Counted from the stretch's first letter, positions 1-15,952 are shown. The stretch: 64,000 nt of DNA from Ornithorhynchus anatinus (GCF_004115215.2 NC_041743.1:42828305-42892304); one strand, 5' to 3'. Numbers and translations: made by a program. Notes: a model not told the origin generated them from the sequence alone.

Positions 1-21
1 ACCGACGGGCTCGCAGTCTAG

Positions 22-285
22 CTTTAACGGCTAGAGCCCGGGCCTGGGAGGCGGAAGGACTTGGGTTCCAATCCCCGCTCCGCCACACGTCCGCTGTGGG
101 ACCTCGGGCAAGTCACTCCGCTTCTCTGGGCCTCGGTTTACCTCTTCTGTAAAACGGGGATTAAGGGGGTGAGCCCCACGTGGGACAGGGACTGGGTTTA
201 ACCTGATTAACTTGCGTCTACACCAGCGCTTAGAAGGGAAAAGGGCACCCAGTAAGGGCTCAACGAGTACTATAATTATCGTTAC
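22..285 (+). repeat. Mon-1 SINE
   Basis: Diverged copy: tRNA-like head with ggttccaatcc, gggcaagtcac core and gtaagggctcaac 3' end. The first 20 bases of the window are the end of an L2 fragment. Confidence 0.75.
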
Positions 286-376
286 TTCGCCTCCCCGAGT
301 GCCTTCTGGCGCGAAGCGCTGAACGGAGCACCTGCGGGGGGGGGTCCTCGCCACCCCCACCCTCCCCTCAACCCAG

Positions 377-842
377 GTGATCATCCTGAACCACCCGGGC
401 CGCATCGCCGCCGGCTACTCGCCGGTGCTGGACTGCCACACGGCCCACATCGCCTGCAAGTTCGCCGAGCTCCGCGAGAAGATCGACCGGCGCTCGGGCA
501 AGAAGCTGGAGGACAACCCGCAGGCCCTCAAGTCCGGCGACGCCGCCATCGTGCAGATGATCCCCGGGAAGCCCATGTGCGTGGAGAGCTTCTCCCAGTA
601 CCCGCCTCTAGGTGAGGGCGCCGCTCGGCAGGGGACGCCCGGCCGCGGCGGGGCCGGGCCCGGTGCGGGGGCTCGGGGAGGACCATCCCTTCTCCCCTGT
701 CCCCGGCCCTCCCTCCGCAGGCCGCTTCGCGGTGCGCGACATGAGGCAGACGGTGGCGGTCGGCGTCATCAAGGCCGTGGAGAAGAAGGCCGCCGCCGGC
801 GGCAGAGTCACCAAATCGGCCGTGAAGGCTAGCAAGAAGTGA
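377..842 (+). CDS. EEF1A: EEF1A paralogue, last two exons (5' part outside the window)
   Basis: Translation elongation factor 1-alpha, the GTPase that brings aminoacyl-tRNA to the ribosome. Only the C-terminal 118 codons are present: exons 377-611 and 721-842, joined in phase 1, with an acceptor at 375-376, a GTGAGG donor at 612 and stop TGA at 840-842. They encode most of beta-barrel domain III, with landmarks [24 protein letters not shown] and [18 protein letters not shown]. The words EDNP, AGYSPV and FSQYPPLG resemble EEF1A2 more than EEF1A1. The tail ([14 protein letters not shown]) matches neither the AQKAQKAK end of EEF1A1 nor the AQKAGK end of EEF1A2, and substitutions such as GRIAAG and VQMIPG are scattered through it. 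I therefore read it as a third paralogue. An intact frame, introns and a poly(A) signal at 944 argue against a processed pseudogene. Family certain; paralogue class inferred. Confidence 0.9.
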
Positions 843-943
843 GCGGGGCGGCCGGGCCCCGCAACCGCCTGCGAGACCCGGAGTTGGCGGACCCCCCGCC
901 TCCCATCCCATCCCCGCCCCGACCGTATCCGGGCGGAAACGCG

Positions 944-949
944 AATAAA
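944..949 (+). terminator. poly(A) signal of the EEF1A paralogue
   Basis: AATAAA about 100 bp after the stop codon. The next gene starts about 600 bp downstream on the same strand. Confidence 0.75.
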
Positions 950-1544
950 CCTGCAGCCCTTCGGCCACCTATACGCTGCCTTCTGACCCGTGTCGGGGGG
1001 AGGAGGATCAGGCTTCAGGGGTCAGGGCGGGAGCGGGGAGGGAACCGGCTTTGGAGGAGGGTGGCGTGAGGCCCGGTCAGTGATCGGAACCCCCGGGTAG
1101 TCATTGCCCCGAGGTTCCAAACGGGCAGTTGGCCGGGAGGGGGGCGGCTCCCGGGCTGAACCGGGGCACCTACGGCGAAGACCTCCCACCCAAGGTGAGC
1201 ACCCCCGGCCCCGGCCAAAGGAGGGAGTGGGACTTCACACCTCCTCTTCCCTGAAGCCCGGCTTCGGGCTCCGAGCCCTCCTGGGGCCCGGGGAGGGCGG
1301 GCAACAGCAAGGCCCGCTTAGCTCGGCCCCTCTTGGTGGTTGGGATGGGAGAACTGCTGTCTTGGTGGGGGGTAAGGGGGACCCCTCTACTCCCAGAAGC
1401 CTAGGGTGGTACTTGAGCCTGCTGCTGCTGCTCTTCCCCGCTCTCCCAGGCCCGGCTCCTGCCAACCACCCGCACAGCCCACCACCCGCCCACCCATCTC
1501 CCCCCACCCCCCTCTCCGGGCTCCAGCGGACAGGGCGCTGCCCG

Positions 1545-4500
1545 ATGCTGGGAGACGGCCCCGCTCTGGGGAACGGCCCCCCGGGGGCCCAGGAGGGCCG
1601 AGGCCGCGGCCGGCGGGGCCGGAAGCCCCAGGATGGGATGGGCGTCCGCGGCCCGGCCTCCGACCCCCCGTCGCTGGAAGAAGGCGGCACGTTGACCTCC
1701 GGTGGGAGCGGAGCCCGGGCCCCTCGACCCCAGATCACCGCTTCGCCCCAGGGTCCGGGCTGCGCCCTGGGCACCGGCGGTTCGCCAGCAGACAGCCGCA
1801 GCAGGGCAGGTAGGTCCGCTGCCCGGCCAGCTCGGAAGCGGCTGCCCGGGGTGGGGGCCGCTGGGAGGGGACAGGACTCTTCACACTGCCAGCGAAGGGC
1901 TTGGTGGGGGGTGGTCCTTCCCCAGGACCGGCACTATGGAGGAGGGGGAGGCCTCCTGTCGGCCAACGGGCCCCCTGGCAGGAGGCCTGGGGGCTGGGAA
2001 CAGGCAGGCAGAGGGGAGGGTCTCCATCCCTCCCGTGTCTTCCCCCCTCCCCCCCAGGCCTGCTACGCCAGGTCTTCTGGCGGCTGAGGGGCGGTGGGCG
2101 GCAGGCAGCCCCCAGTGCCGGCGAGGCGGGCCGCTCCTGGACCGGCGGGGACCCCCCGGACCCCGGAGACCTGGTCCTCGGCCTCGTGCGCCATCTGGTC
2201 AGCTTCCTGAGGTCCTGTCCGACGCGGACCAGCTTCCACGGCCTGAGGGAGCCCTGGGCCGCCAGCGCCCAGGAGTTTGAGAGGGTGAGTGGGGCTGGGG
2301 GGCTCCCCGGGGGGAGGCTCCAGCCGGCCCAGGCCAAGGGTGGGGCTAAATCTGCGGCCAGACCATCACCTCAGACCTGGGGTATCCCCTACCTCCCTCC
2401 CTCCCCGCAAACGGCGGGAAAAGAAGTCACTCGGCCCTTCCGTATTGCCAAGTTCTCCCTGTCCTCTTCCCTCCCTCCTCCCCCTCCTCACACACACCAC
2501 CTCGGCCCGTCCTGGGGCTCATCCACCTTCCGCCGGGAACGTTTATGGAGCGTCCACTGGATGTGCTGCACCGTACTAATCTCTGCAGGGAAAGAGAATG
2601 AAGAAGTGACCCATTCCCGCTGCAAAAAGGAGCTTACGCTCTAATGCGGAGGGGGTGGGGGGGAGTATAGTGAACGTGAAAATACTTCCAACCGGAGTGG
2701 AGCGCTGCCGTAAGGCTGTCCTGGCCCCCGACCCTGGGCATGCCCCTCCCCTGCCATCTCAGTGAGGGCAGGACTCCCTCTTCACCCCCCACCCCCCATC
2801 TTCCTCCTCCTCCTCCACCATCACCAACACACCTCCGCCGTGGAAGAGCCTCCTGCTGATTATTGTCCGTCTCCCCCTCTAGATTGTGACCTCGTTGGGG
2901 GCGGGAAAGTATCCGTTATGTTGTACGCTCCCAAGAGCTTAGCACAGGGCTTTGCACACAGTAAGCACTCCATAAACCCGAATGAATGAAGGAATGAACG
3001 CCCAACACCCTCACTCGGTCAGTTGCATTTGAGCGCTTACTGCGTACGGCACACTCTACTAAGCTCCCTCCCTCCCGAGGGCAGGAACGTGTCGGTTATA
3101 TTGAACGCCCCAAGCGCTTAGTAGAGCGCTTTGCACACGGTAAGCGGGAGTGAACGAATGAATGACTGTCCCAGCTCTCGGCCACCCCAGGTCTTCCGCC
3201 CCAACGAGTTCAGCCTGCTCCTGCCCCTCCCGCTGCCGGCGGGCGCGAGCTGCGGCGAGGTGGATGGCTTCGGGGGCCTCTACCACCGCGTGGGCCTGGA
3301 CCGGCCCTCGCGGACCTTCCCCTCGGCCTTCCTGCTGGACGATGAGGTGACCGTGTCCCCGGGGAGGTTCGTCCAGGAGCTGCAAGCCCTCCTGAAGCTC
3401 TACCTCCACTCCTACACTGGTGCGTCACGGGGAACCTCTCCCTCTGCAGGCTGGGGCCCGGTCGGGGGCGAGAAGGGGGCAAACGAGTCGTCCCCAAGTG
3501 CCCCTGCTCTCATTTTCAGGAAAAAGGTTGAGTCCGCGTCTCTCTTTGTTGCCGAATTGTCCATCCCAAAGGCTCAGTGCTCTGCCCACAGTAAGCTCTC
3601 AATAAATACTATTGAATGAATGAATGTTTCCCCACTCCTCGAGAACCTCCAGTGCCCATCCACCTTCTCCACATTCATTCGATCCTATTTATTGAGCGTT
3701 TATTGCGTGCAGACCAGACAGAACCTCCTCCCGGTTGGCTTTAAAGCCCTCGTCGCCCCTTCCTACCTCGCTCCTCTCCTACTACAATCCAGCCCACGCA
3801 CTTTACCCCTCTAATGCCAACTTTCTCACTGTCCCTCCATCTCGTTTATCTCGCCACTAACCTCTCGCCCACCCCCCCGCCTCTGGCCTGGAACATCCTC
3901 CCTCTTCATGTCTGACGGACGATCGCTCTCCACCTTCTTCAAAGCCTTATTGGAGAGACACCTCCTCCAGGAGGCTTTCCTCTCTTCCCACTCCCTTCTG
4001 CATCACTCCCGGCCCCAGAGCACTTCTGCACCTAGCTGTAATCTATGTGCGTGTCTCTGTCCCGGACTGTAAGTTCGTGATGGGCGGAGAGTGGTCCGTT
4101 GCTGTGTTGTAATAATGATGATGTTTAAGTGCTTACTGTGGGCCAAGCACTTTTCTAAGCACTGGGGTGGATGCAAAGTAGGTTGGACACAGCCCCTGTC
4201 CCACGTGGGGCTCACGGCCTTAATCGCCGATCTGCAGAGGAGGGGATGGAGGCCCAGTGAAGTGACTTGTCCAAGATCACACGGGGCAGAGCCGGGATTA
4301 GAACCCAGATCCTTGTGACCCCCAGACCCGTGTTCTGGCCACTAAGCCCCGCTGCTTCTCCCTCAGCCCCGCTGCCCGGCTGGCAGCTGAGGCTGGACCG
4401 GAAGAAACCCAACTGCCCGGCGCTGACCCTGGGGCTGCTGGACCAGCAGCTGGCCCAGGTGTTCTCCCTCCGCCTGGTCCCGGCCCTGGACATCTCGGAG

Positions 4501-7424
4501 CCGGGACGCGGCGCGGGACGGCCGGTCCTGGAGGAGTGGCTGGGGGAACCCTGGTCCCGCCTGAACAAGACCCCTTACCTGGTGGCAAAGCAGGCCCCCG
4601 GACGGGAAAACAAAGGTAAAGTCTGACTTTTACCCCCACCCCCATCCTTGGCGAAAGGTCACCCGGGGAGGGACTGATACACGCCCGAGACTGACCTCAC
4701 CCAGCGGTGGCTGAGGGGAAACTGAGGCATCCCTCATCACCAAGAAGCAAGACTCTCGCTGCCCTGGAGACAAATGCAGCCTAGAAAATAATTAAGGGGA
4801 ATTTAAGTGTTGACTATGTGCTGAGCCCTATTCTAAGAGCTGGGGGTGATGCAAGGTGATCAGGTTGTCCCCCATGGGCTCACAGTCTTCATCCCCTTTT
4901 TACACATGAGGTACATGAGGTAACTGAAGCACAGAGAAGTGAAGTGACTTGCCCAAAGTCACACAGCTGGTGGAGCCAAGATTAGAACCCACGACCTCTG
5001 ACTCCCAAACCCATGCTTTTTCCACCGAGCCGCGCTGCTGGCTTAGTAGGGCAAGAAAACTGGGACTTTGGTCCCAGTCCTGCCATTGGCCCGCTGTGTG
5101 ACTCTGAATAAGTCACCTTCTCGGAGCCTCAGTCTCCTCAACTTTTTTTTTTTCTTTTTAATTGGTACTTCTTAGGCGTTTACTCTGTGCTGGCCACCAT
5201 AATAAGCAGGGGAGTAGATACGAGCAAATCACGTTGGACACAGTCCATGTCCCACATGGGGCTCCCAATCTTAATCCCCATCTTATAGATGAGCCCCAAG
5301 TGGGACAACCCAATTACCTTGTATCTCCCCCAGCACTTAAAACAGTGCTTGGCGCGTAGTAAGCGTTTAACAAATACCATTACTATTATTATTATTATTA
5401 GAGCCTGGGAGCCAGAAGGACCTGAGTTCTAATCCTGGCTCTGCCACTTATCTACTACGTGACCTTGGGCCAGTTACTCAACTCTTCGGTGCCTCCGTTA
5501 CCTCAGCTGTAAAATGGGGGTTGATTGTGAGCCCCACGTGGGACGGGGACTGCATCCAATCTAAATTGCCTGGGTCTAACGCAGCTCTTAGTACAGCGCC
5601 CGGCACAGAGTAAGCGCTTAAATGCCACCGAAAAAAACAACAACAAAAAAAACACCCCACTGTAGACATCTTCTGAGTCAATGCGTCCCGAAATGTCTGA
5701 GCCTCTTTCGGTTTACGATCAGATCATATTGTCTTTTATATCCATCGTTGAAACACGGAAGATGTAATAACAATTACCACAAACCCTTTGTGGTATTTGT
5801 GTGAGAGAATCTTATTTACAGACTGCTTTGTGTGGGTGGGTGGGTACACCCCAACTTTTCCAGTGGCAGCCCCTGAGGCCAGGCCAGGGGGGGACCCTGA
5901 GCCCTCAGCTGGAAGTGGGATTAGAGAAGCAGCGTGGCTCAGTGGCAAGAGCCCGGGCTTGGGAGTCGGCGATCATGGGTTCGAATCCCGGCTCCGCCAC
6001 TTGTCAGCTGTGTGACTGTGGGCAAGTCACTTCACTTCTCTGGGCCTCAGTTACCTCATCTGTCAAATGGGGATTAACTGTGAGCCTCACGTGGGACGAC
6101 CTGATTACCCTGCATCTCCCCCAGGGCTCGGAACAGTGCTGTGCTCATAGTAAGCGCTTAACAAATAGCACGATTGTTATTGTCGGGGGGCTCCCCTCTA
6201 TTTCAGAGACCTGGCAGATTTCTTTCTTCTACCTGGAAAAGGAAATTTTGAAGAGGTACAACCACCCACAGACGGGCTGTGAGGCTGCCAGCCCGTGTTG
6301 CCAGTAAGTAGAGGAGCCGCTAAGCCTTCCTGAAGGCCCATCTCCTCCAGGAGGCCTTCCCAGATTAAGCCCCGCTTTTCCTCATCTCCCACTCCCTTCT
6401 GCATCGCCCCGATTTGCTCCCTTTGCTCTCTTCCCCGCTCCTCGCAGCGCTTATGGACATGTCTTTCCCTTTCTTTGTACTGATGTCTGACTCCCCCCTC
6501 CCTTTGGACCGTAAGCTCGTTGTGGGCGGGGAATGTTTTTTGTTATGCTGTACTTTCCCAGGCGCTCGGTAAAGTGCTCCGCACACAGTAAGTGCTCAGT
6601 AAATATGGATGAATGAATACTTGTGAAAAGCAGCGTGGCTCAGCGGAAAGAGTCCCGGCTTAGGAGGCAGAGGTCAAGGGTGCGAATCCCAGCTCTGCCA
6701 CTTGGCAGCTGTGTGACTGGGGGCAAGTCACTTCACTTCTCAGTGCCTCGGTTCCCTCATCTGGAAAATGGGGATGAAGACTGTGAGCCTTACGTGGGGC
6801 AACCTGATGACCCTGTATCTACCCCAGCGCTTAGAACAGTGCTCTGCACAGAGTAAGCGCCTAACAAATACCAACATTAGTAGTAGTAGAAATGTCTGTC
6901 TGTTGTTCAACTGTACTATCCCACGCGCTTACTACTCGGTGATCTTCTCCCTGTCTCCCCTCCATCTCCGCCTCAGGAAGGACTGCCTCTGGCTGCTGAG
7001 GAGCCTCCTGGAGACCCTAAAGCAGGCCCACCCCGTGGAGCTGGCCCCGCTGGACGCCTTCCACGCCAAGACCCTGGCGCTGCACCGCTGGCGGCTGGAC
7101 GCCACCCGGCCGCCCCTGGACCCCGCCGCCTGCTTCCGGCGTCTCCTCGACGACTTCGTCGGGCGCGTGGAGCAGGCCAACCTGCCCCACGCCTTCCTCC
7201 CCCGCTGCAACCTCTTCTCCCCCAAGAACTTCCCCCCGGCCAAGCTGCGCTTCCTGCTGGAGCGCCTGAGGGCCCAGAGGGAGGCCGGCCTGCCGGACCT
7301 GCGGCCCCTCCTGGCCCGGCTGGAGGAGGCCGCTCCCCCGCCGGAGCCCGTGGCCGGCTGGGGCCTGTTCCTCCTCCTCCTCGTCCTCGCCACCGCGGCC
7401 GCTTCCTTCTTCCTGTCCTTGTGA
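1545..7424 (+). CDS. CGAS-like: cGAS-like Mab-21 protein: predicted pseudoenzyme with C-terminal membrane tail
   Basis: Exons 1545-1809, 2058-2284, 3191-3419, 4367-4615, 6207-6303 and 6977-7424 join in frame with GT-AG junctions: 504 codons (human cGAS 522). Residues 1-88 are Pro/Gly/Arg-rich, as in cGAS. The core is collinear with cGAS: LRQVFWRLR/LRAVLEKLK, RPNEF/APNEF, PYLVAKQ/FYLVPKH, ETWQISFFYLEKEIL/ETWRLSFSHIEKEIL, CCQKDCLWLL/CCRKDCLKLM, NLFSP/NLFSS. The GS motif is AS, ExD is ExS, and no Asp aligns with D319 (Val or Gln). R376, K411 and Y436 equivalents are Q, W and F. About 20 residues after the usual cGAS end, a hydrophobic stretch (about residues 482-504) should anchor the protein by its tail. 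I infer a non-catalytic membrane paralogue; ligand and compartment unknown. Start chosen as the only ATG in the open part of exon 1. Exon 1 is the weakest part. An alternative 3' splice ends the CDS at 7605. Confidence 0.82.
2533..3165. repeat. L2 3'-end fragments
   Basis: In intron 2 of the cGAS-like gene: an old antisense piece (2533-2640), a sense end with gaatgaatgaagg tail (2855-2998), an antisense stub (3012-3062) and a second sense end (3063-3165) that runs to 26 bp before exon 3. Confidence 0.75.
3565..4112 (+). repeat. L2 LINE 3' region
   Basis: A short sense end (3565-3627), an antisense stub (3672-3720), then a longer sense stretch (3722-4112) that includes the 3' part of the L2 reading frame (ggctttaaagccctcgtcgcc ... 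gcctctggcctggaac) and its 3'UTR. Confidence 0.75.
4111..4364 (-). repeat. Mon-1 SINE abutting a splice acceptor
   Basis: Antisense full-length copy from taataatgatgatg to gctgcttctc. Exon 4 of the cGAS-like gene starts three bases later, so the SINE supplies the acceptor's pyrimidine tract. Confidence 0.9.
4785..5648. repeat. Mon-1 cluster
   Basis: Antisense copy 4785-5040; a sense copy 5041-5400 split by an antisense 3' fragment (5146-5290, next to a T-run); and a second sense copy 5400-5648 ending in an A-rich tail. Confidence 0.8.
5923..6182 (+). repeat. Mon-1 SINE
   Basis: Full-length sense copy from gagaagcagcgtggctcag to the gattgttattg tail, just before exon 5 of the cGAS-like gene. 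Confidence 0.92.
6322..6619 (+). repeat. L2 LINE 3' end
   Basis: Sense copy with ctcctccaggaggccttccc, gtaagctcgttgtgggc and the aataaatatggatgaatgaat end. Confidence 0.85.
6628..6890 (+). repeat. Mon-1 SINE
   Basis: Full-length sense copy ending in an attagtagtagtag tail, 85 bp before the last coding exon of the cGAS-like gene. Confidence 0.92.
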
Positions 7425-7605
7425 GCCCACCTGGCCCGAGCCCCAGGCCGGGGACCGCCCGCCCGACGCCTCCGACCGAAGGCGGGTAGGTTTCGTGGCC
7501 GGCGGGGTCGGTCTGGCCGGGCGGGAAGGGGGCCCCCAACCCACCCTCCCTCCCTGACCTGAAACTTGCTTTCTTCCCTACAGAGCCAAGCAGCCCCACG
7601 GATGA
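7421..7605 (+). other. Alternative last intron and exon of the cGAS-like gene
   Basis: A GTGAGC donor at 7421 overlaps the stop codon of exon 6. A pyrimidine-rich acceptor (ttcttccctacag) ends at 7583. Joining 7420 to 7584 keeps Leu504 and adds AKQPHG before TGA at 7603-7605, giving 510 residues with a short hydrophilic end after the membrane span. The quality of both sites suggests this splice is used, perhaps as the main form. Confidence 0.55.
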
Positions 7606-7683
7606 TCGCGGGTGAGGGGCGGGAGCTGCCTCGGTCTTCCTCGCCACGATTCTGGCCGCCGGTTGCCTTTTGAAAAGGAGCCA

Positions 7684-7689
7684 AATAAA
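7684..7689 (+). terminator. poly(A) signal of the cGAS-like gene
   Basis: AATAAA about 80 bp after the alternative stop codon and 260 bp after the exon 6 stop. Confidence 0.7.
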
Positions 7690-7899
7690 ATGGAATTATT
7701 AAGTTGCCGCCCATCTGTCAGATTTTACTGCCAAAAAAGAAGTTTCAGTCTACACGGAAACTTTTCCGTAGGTTCTTCTTCACAAGAAGATGGAAGCCGG
7801 TGTTTCGCAGGAGTCTCTTGGAGGAGGGCTAGCGGGGGCCTATCCGGCCTCTGGCCCCCAGGAGCGAATCACAGAAAAGTCCTCTTTTTTTATTCCTTC

Positions 7900-8212
7900 C
7901 AGCATGGTCCAGTGGATAGAGCCCGGGCCCGGGCATCAGAAGGATGTGGGTTCTAATTGCCTCTGCTCTGACAGCAGGCAAGTCAGTACCTCAGTTACCT
8001 CATCTGGAAAATGGGGATTAAGACTGGGAGCCCCATGTGGGACCGGGACTATGTCCAACCCCATTTGCTTGTATCCACCCCAGGGCTTAGTACAGTGCCC
8101 GGCACATGGTAAGTGCTTAAACACCCCAATTATTATTGTTTCCTTCTATAATCGATCATATTTGAGTGCTTACTGGGCCCAGACCACGGTGCTAAGCATG
8201 TGGGAGAGTAAA
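7900..8212. repeat. Mon-1 SINE then L2 stub
   Basis: Sense Mon-1 7900-8142 with aattattattg tail, followed by an antisense L2 end fragment 8146-8212. Confidence 0.8.
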
Positions 8213-8247
8213 AACAGAAACGGTGGTAGACAAGCTCCTACAAGCTC

Positions 8248-8361
8248 CTAGACTGTCGGTCATGTTTATTGAGCGCTTAATGGGGGCAGAGCCCTGTACT
8301 TAGTGGTTAGTTCAGGGCTCCGCACACATGAAGCGCTCAATAAATATGACCGACAGTCTAG
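8248..8361. repeat. Inverted L2 ends forming a 31-bp-arm hairpin
   Basis: Arms 8248-8278 and 8331-8361 are reverse complements with one mismatch and contain the L2 end word tttattgagcgctt and its complement. The loop is about 52 bp. Confidence 0.9.
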
Positions 8362-8552
8362 AGGAAGAAAAAGCCAAATAGCCTAAATGTCGGCAGCACT
8401 GAGCTCAGAAGCTGGGACCCGACTCCTGAGGTTGGACGTCCCTCGACCTTGTTTTTTTGGTTTCCCCCCTTGGTTTCGGGCCTAAAACTCCAAACCCACC
8501 TCAATGAAAGTGCTCAGGGCAGGTTTGTGGCGTCATGGGAGCTGGGGAGGGC

Positions 8553-8926
8553 TCATCCTTTTCGTGTACTCTCCCAAGAACTTATTACAGTGCTTTGCAC
8601 ACAGTAAGCGCTCAATGAATATGATTGACTGGCTGAATGAAGCCAAAGATTCCTTGCTCTGCTCAGTCCTAGATAGGAAGCGGGCACCGCCAGGTGAACA
8701 ATGAGCCCAAGATCAGTAATGGGCCGGCGCTGGGTTCTAATCCTGGCTCTGCCACTTATTGCTTTGTGACTTTGGGCAAGTCTCTTCACTTTGCCTCAGT
8801 TGCCTCATCTGTAAAATGGGGACTAAGACGGTGAGCCCCACGTGGGACAACGTGATGACCTTGTTATCTCCCCCAGGGCTTAGAACAGTGCTTGGCACAT
8901 AGTAAGAGCTTACCAAATGCCATCAT
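8553..8926 (+). repeat. L2 end and truncated Mon-1
   Basis: L2 3' end 8553-8641 and a Mon-1 lacking its head 8728-8926, whose tail leads into an AT-rich array. Confidence 0.8.
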
Positions 8927-9530
8927 ATTTTATATATATATATATATATATATACACACTAAAAATGGAGATGAAGACTGTGAGCCTCTTGTGGGACCAC
9001 CTGATTACCCTGCAGCTACCTCAGCGCTTAGAACAGTGCTTGGCACATAGTAAGAGCTTACCAAATGCCATCATATTATATATATACATATATTTATACA
9101 TATACCAAATGCCATCATATTATATATATATATATGTATATATGTATATAATGGGGAAGAAGACTGAGCCTCTCGTGGGACCACCTGATTACCCTGCATC
9201 TACCTCAGTGCTTAGAACAGTGCTTGGCACATAGAGCTTACCAAATGCCATCATATTATATAATTACATATAATATATATCATATAATGTCATTATATAT
9301 GATATATAATATATATATAATTATATGATGGCATTTGGTAAGCTCTTACTATATATATAAAATATATATATTTGGTAAGCTCTTACTATATATCTCAAAA
9401 TGGGGATGAAGACTGTGAGCCCCACGTGGGACCACCTGATGACCCTGCATCTGAGCGCTTAGAACAGCGCTCGTCACATGAAGAGGACCTACCAAAGGCC
9501 ATCATCATGATGACAGTAAGAGCTTAAATA
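8927..9530. repeat. AT microsatellite with duplicated and inverted Mon-1 3' ends
   Basis: Three or four copies of a unit made of a Mon-1 3' half (gaagactgtgagcc ... ccaaatgccatcatat) plus a (TA)n tail of 25-90 bp. At 9240-9345 the word taccaaatgccatcatat recurs inverted, making an AT-rich palindrome. Confidence 0.85.
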
Positions 9531-9754
9531 CCACATGTGGGTGGGGAGGAAGGGACGACCCTCCGGCCCGGAGGCCTTGAAGGTCCTCCAGCCATTAAAA
9601 GCCTGGGGGGGCGGTAGGGGAGACCGGCAGGGGGCGCAGGACTTTGGTTCCCCGGCGCCCCTCTGGCCCGGCCCGGCTCGTCTCGGTGGTTCCGGCGGAA
9701 GGGGGGAGGGGACGCGGCGCTCGGAGCCGCCCCATAAGCCCCCGTTCTGGCCGC

Positions 9755-9780
9755 CGCGCGCCCTCTTCCCCTCCTCCATC

Positions 9781-9786
<6 letters not shown>
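9755..9786 (+). promoter_or_regulatory. RPL11: RPL11 5'TOP leader and first exon
   Basis: A pyrimidine run (ccctcttcccctcctcc, 9761-9777) sits just before CATCATGGCG, as expected for a 5'-terminal oligopyrimidine mRNA of a ribosomal protein gene. The surrounding 9.55-9.95 kb is CpG-rich. The exact transcription start is inferred. Confidence 0.6.
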
Positions 9787-15839
<6,053 letters not shown>

Positions 15840-15952
15840 TGACTTCCCCGTGTCTTCTGTTGAGAGCGCTCTGGGGTCCGGGATCCCGAGTCGGGGGGGC
15901 GGGCCGGAAACGGGGGCTAGAACTAGATTGCACGAGCGAGGTGGGCTGAGTT

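Noticed and set aside
5923-6010. tRNA genes at Mon-1 heads (A-box gtggctcagtgg, B-box ggttcgaatcc)
   Set aside because: They are the tRNA-derived heads of SINEs, followed by CORE and L2-like tails. No free-standing tRNA cloverleaf was found anywhere in the window.
1545-7424. The Mab-21 gene as TMEM102, ITPRIP or a MAB21L gene
   Set aside because: The zinc-thumb-like H/C cluster, the ETWxxSFxxxEKEIL and CCxKDC words and the EEF1A neighbour fit cGAS much better. TMEM102, as I recall its sequence, does not match.
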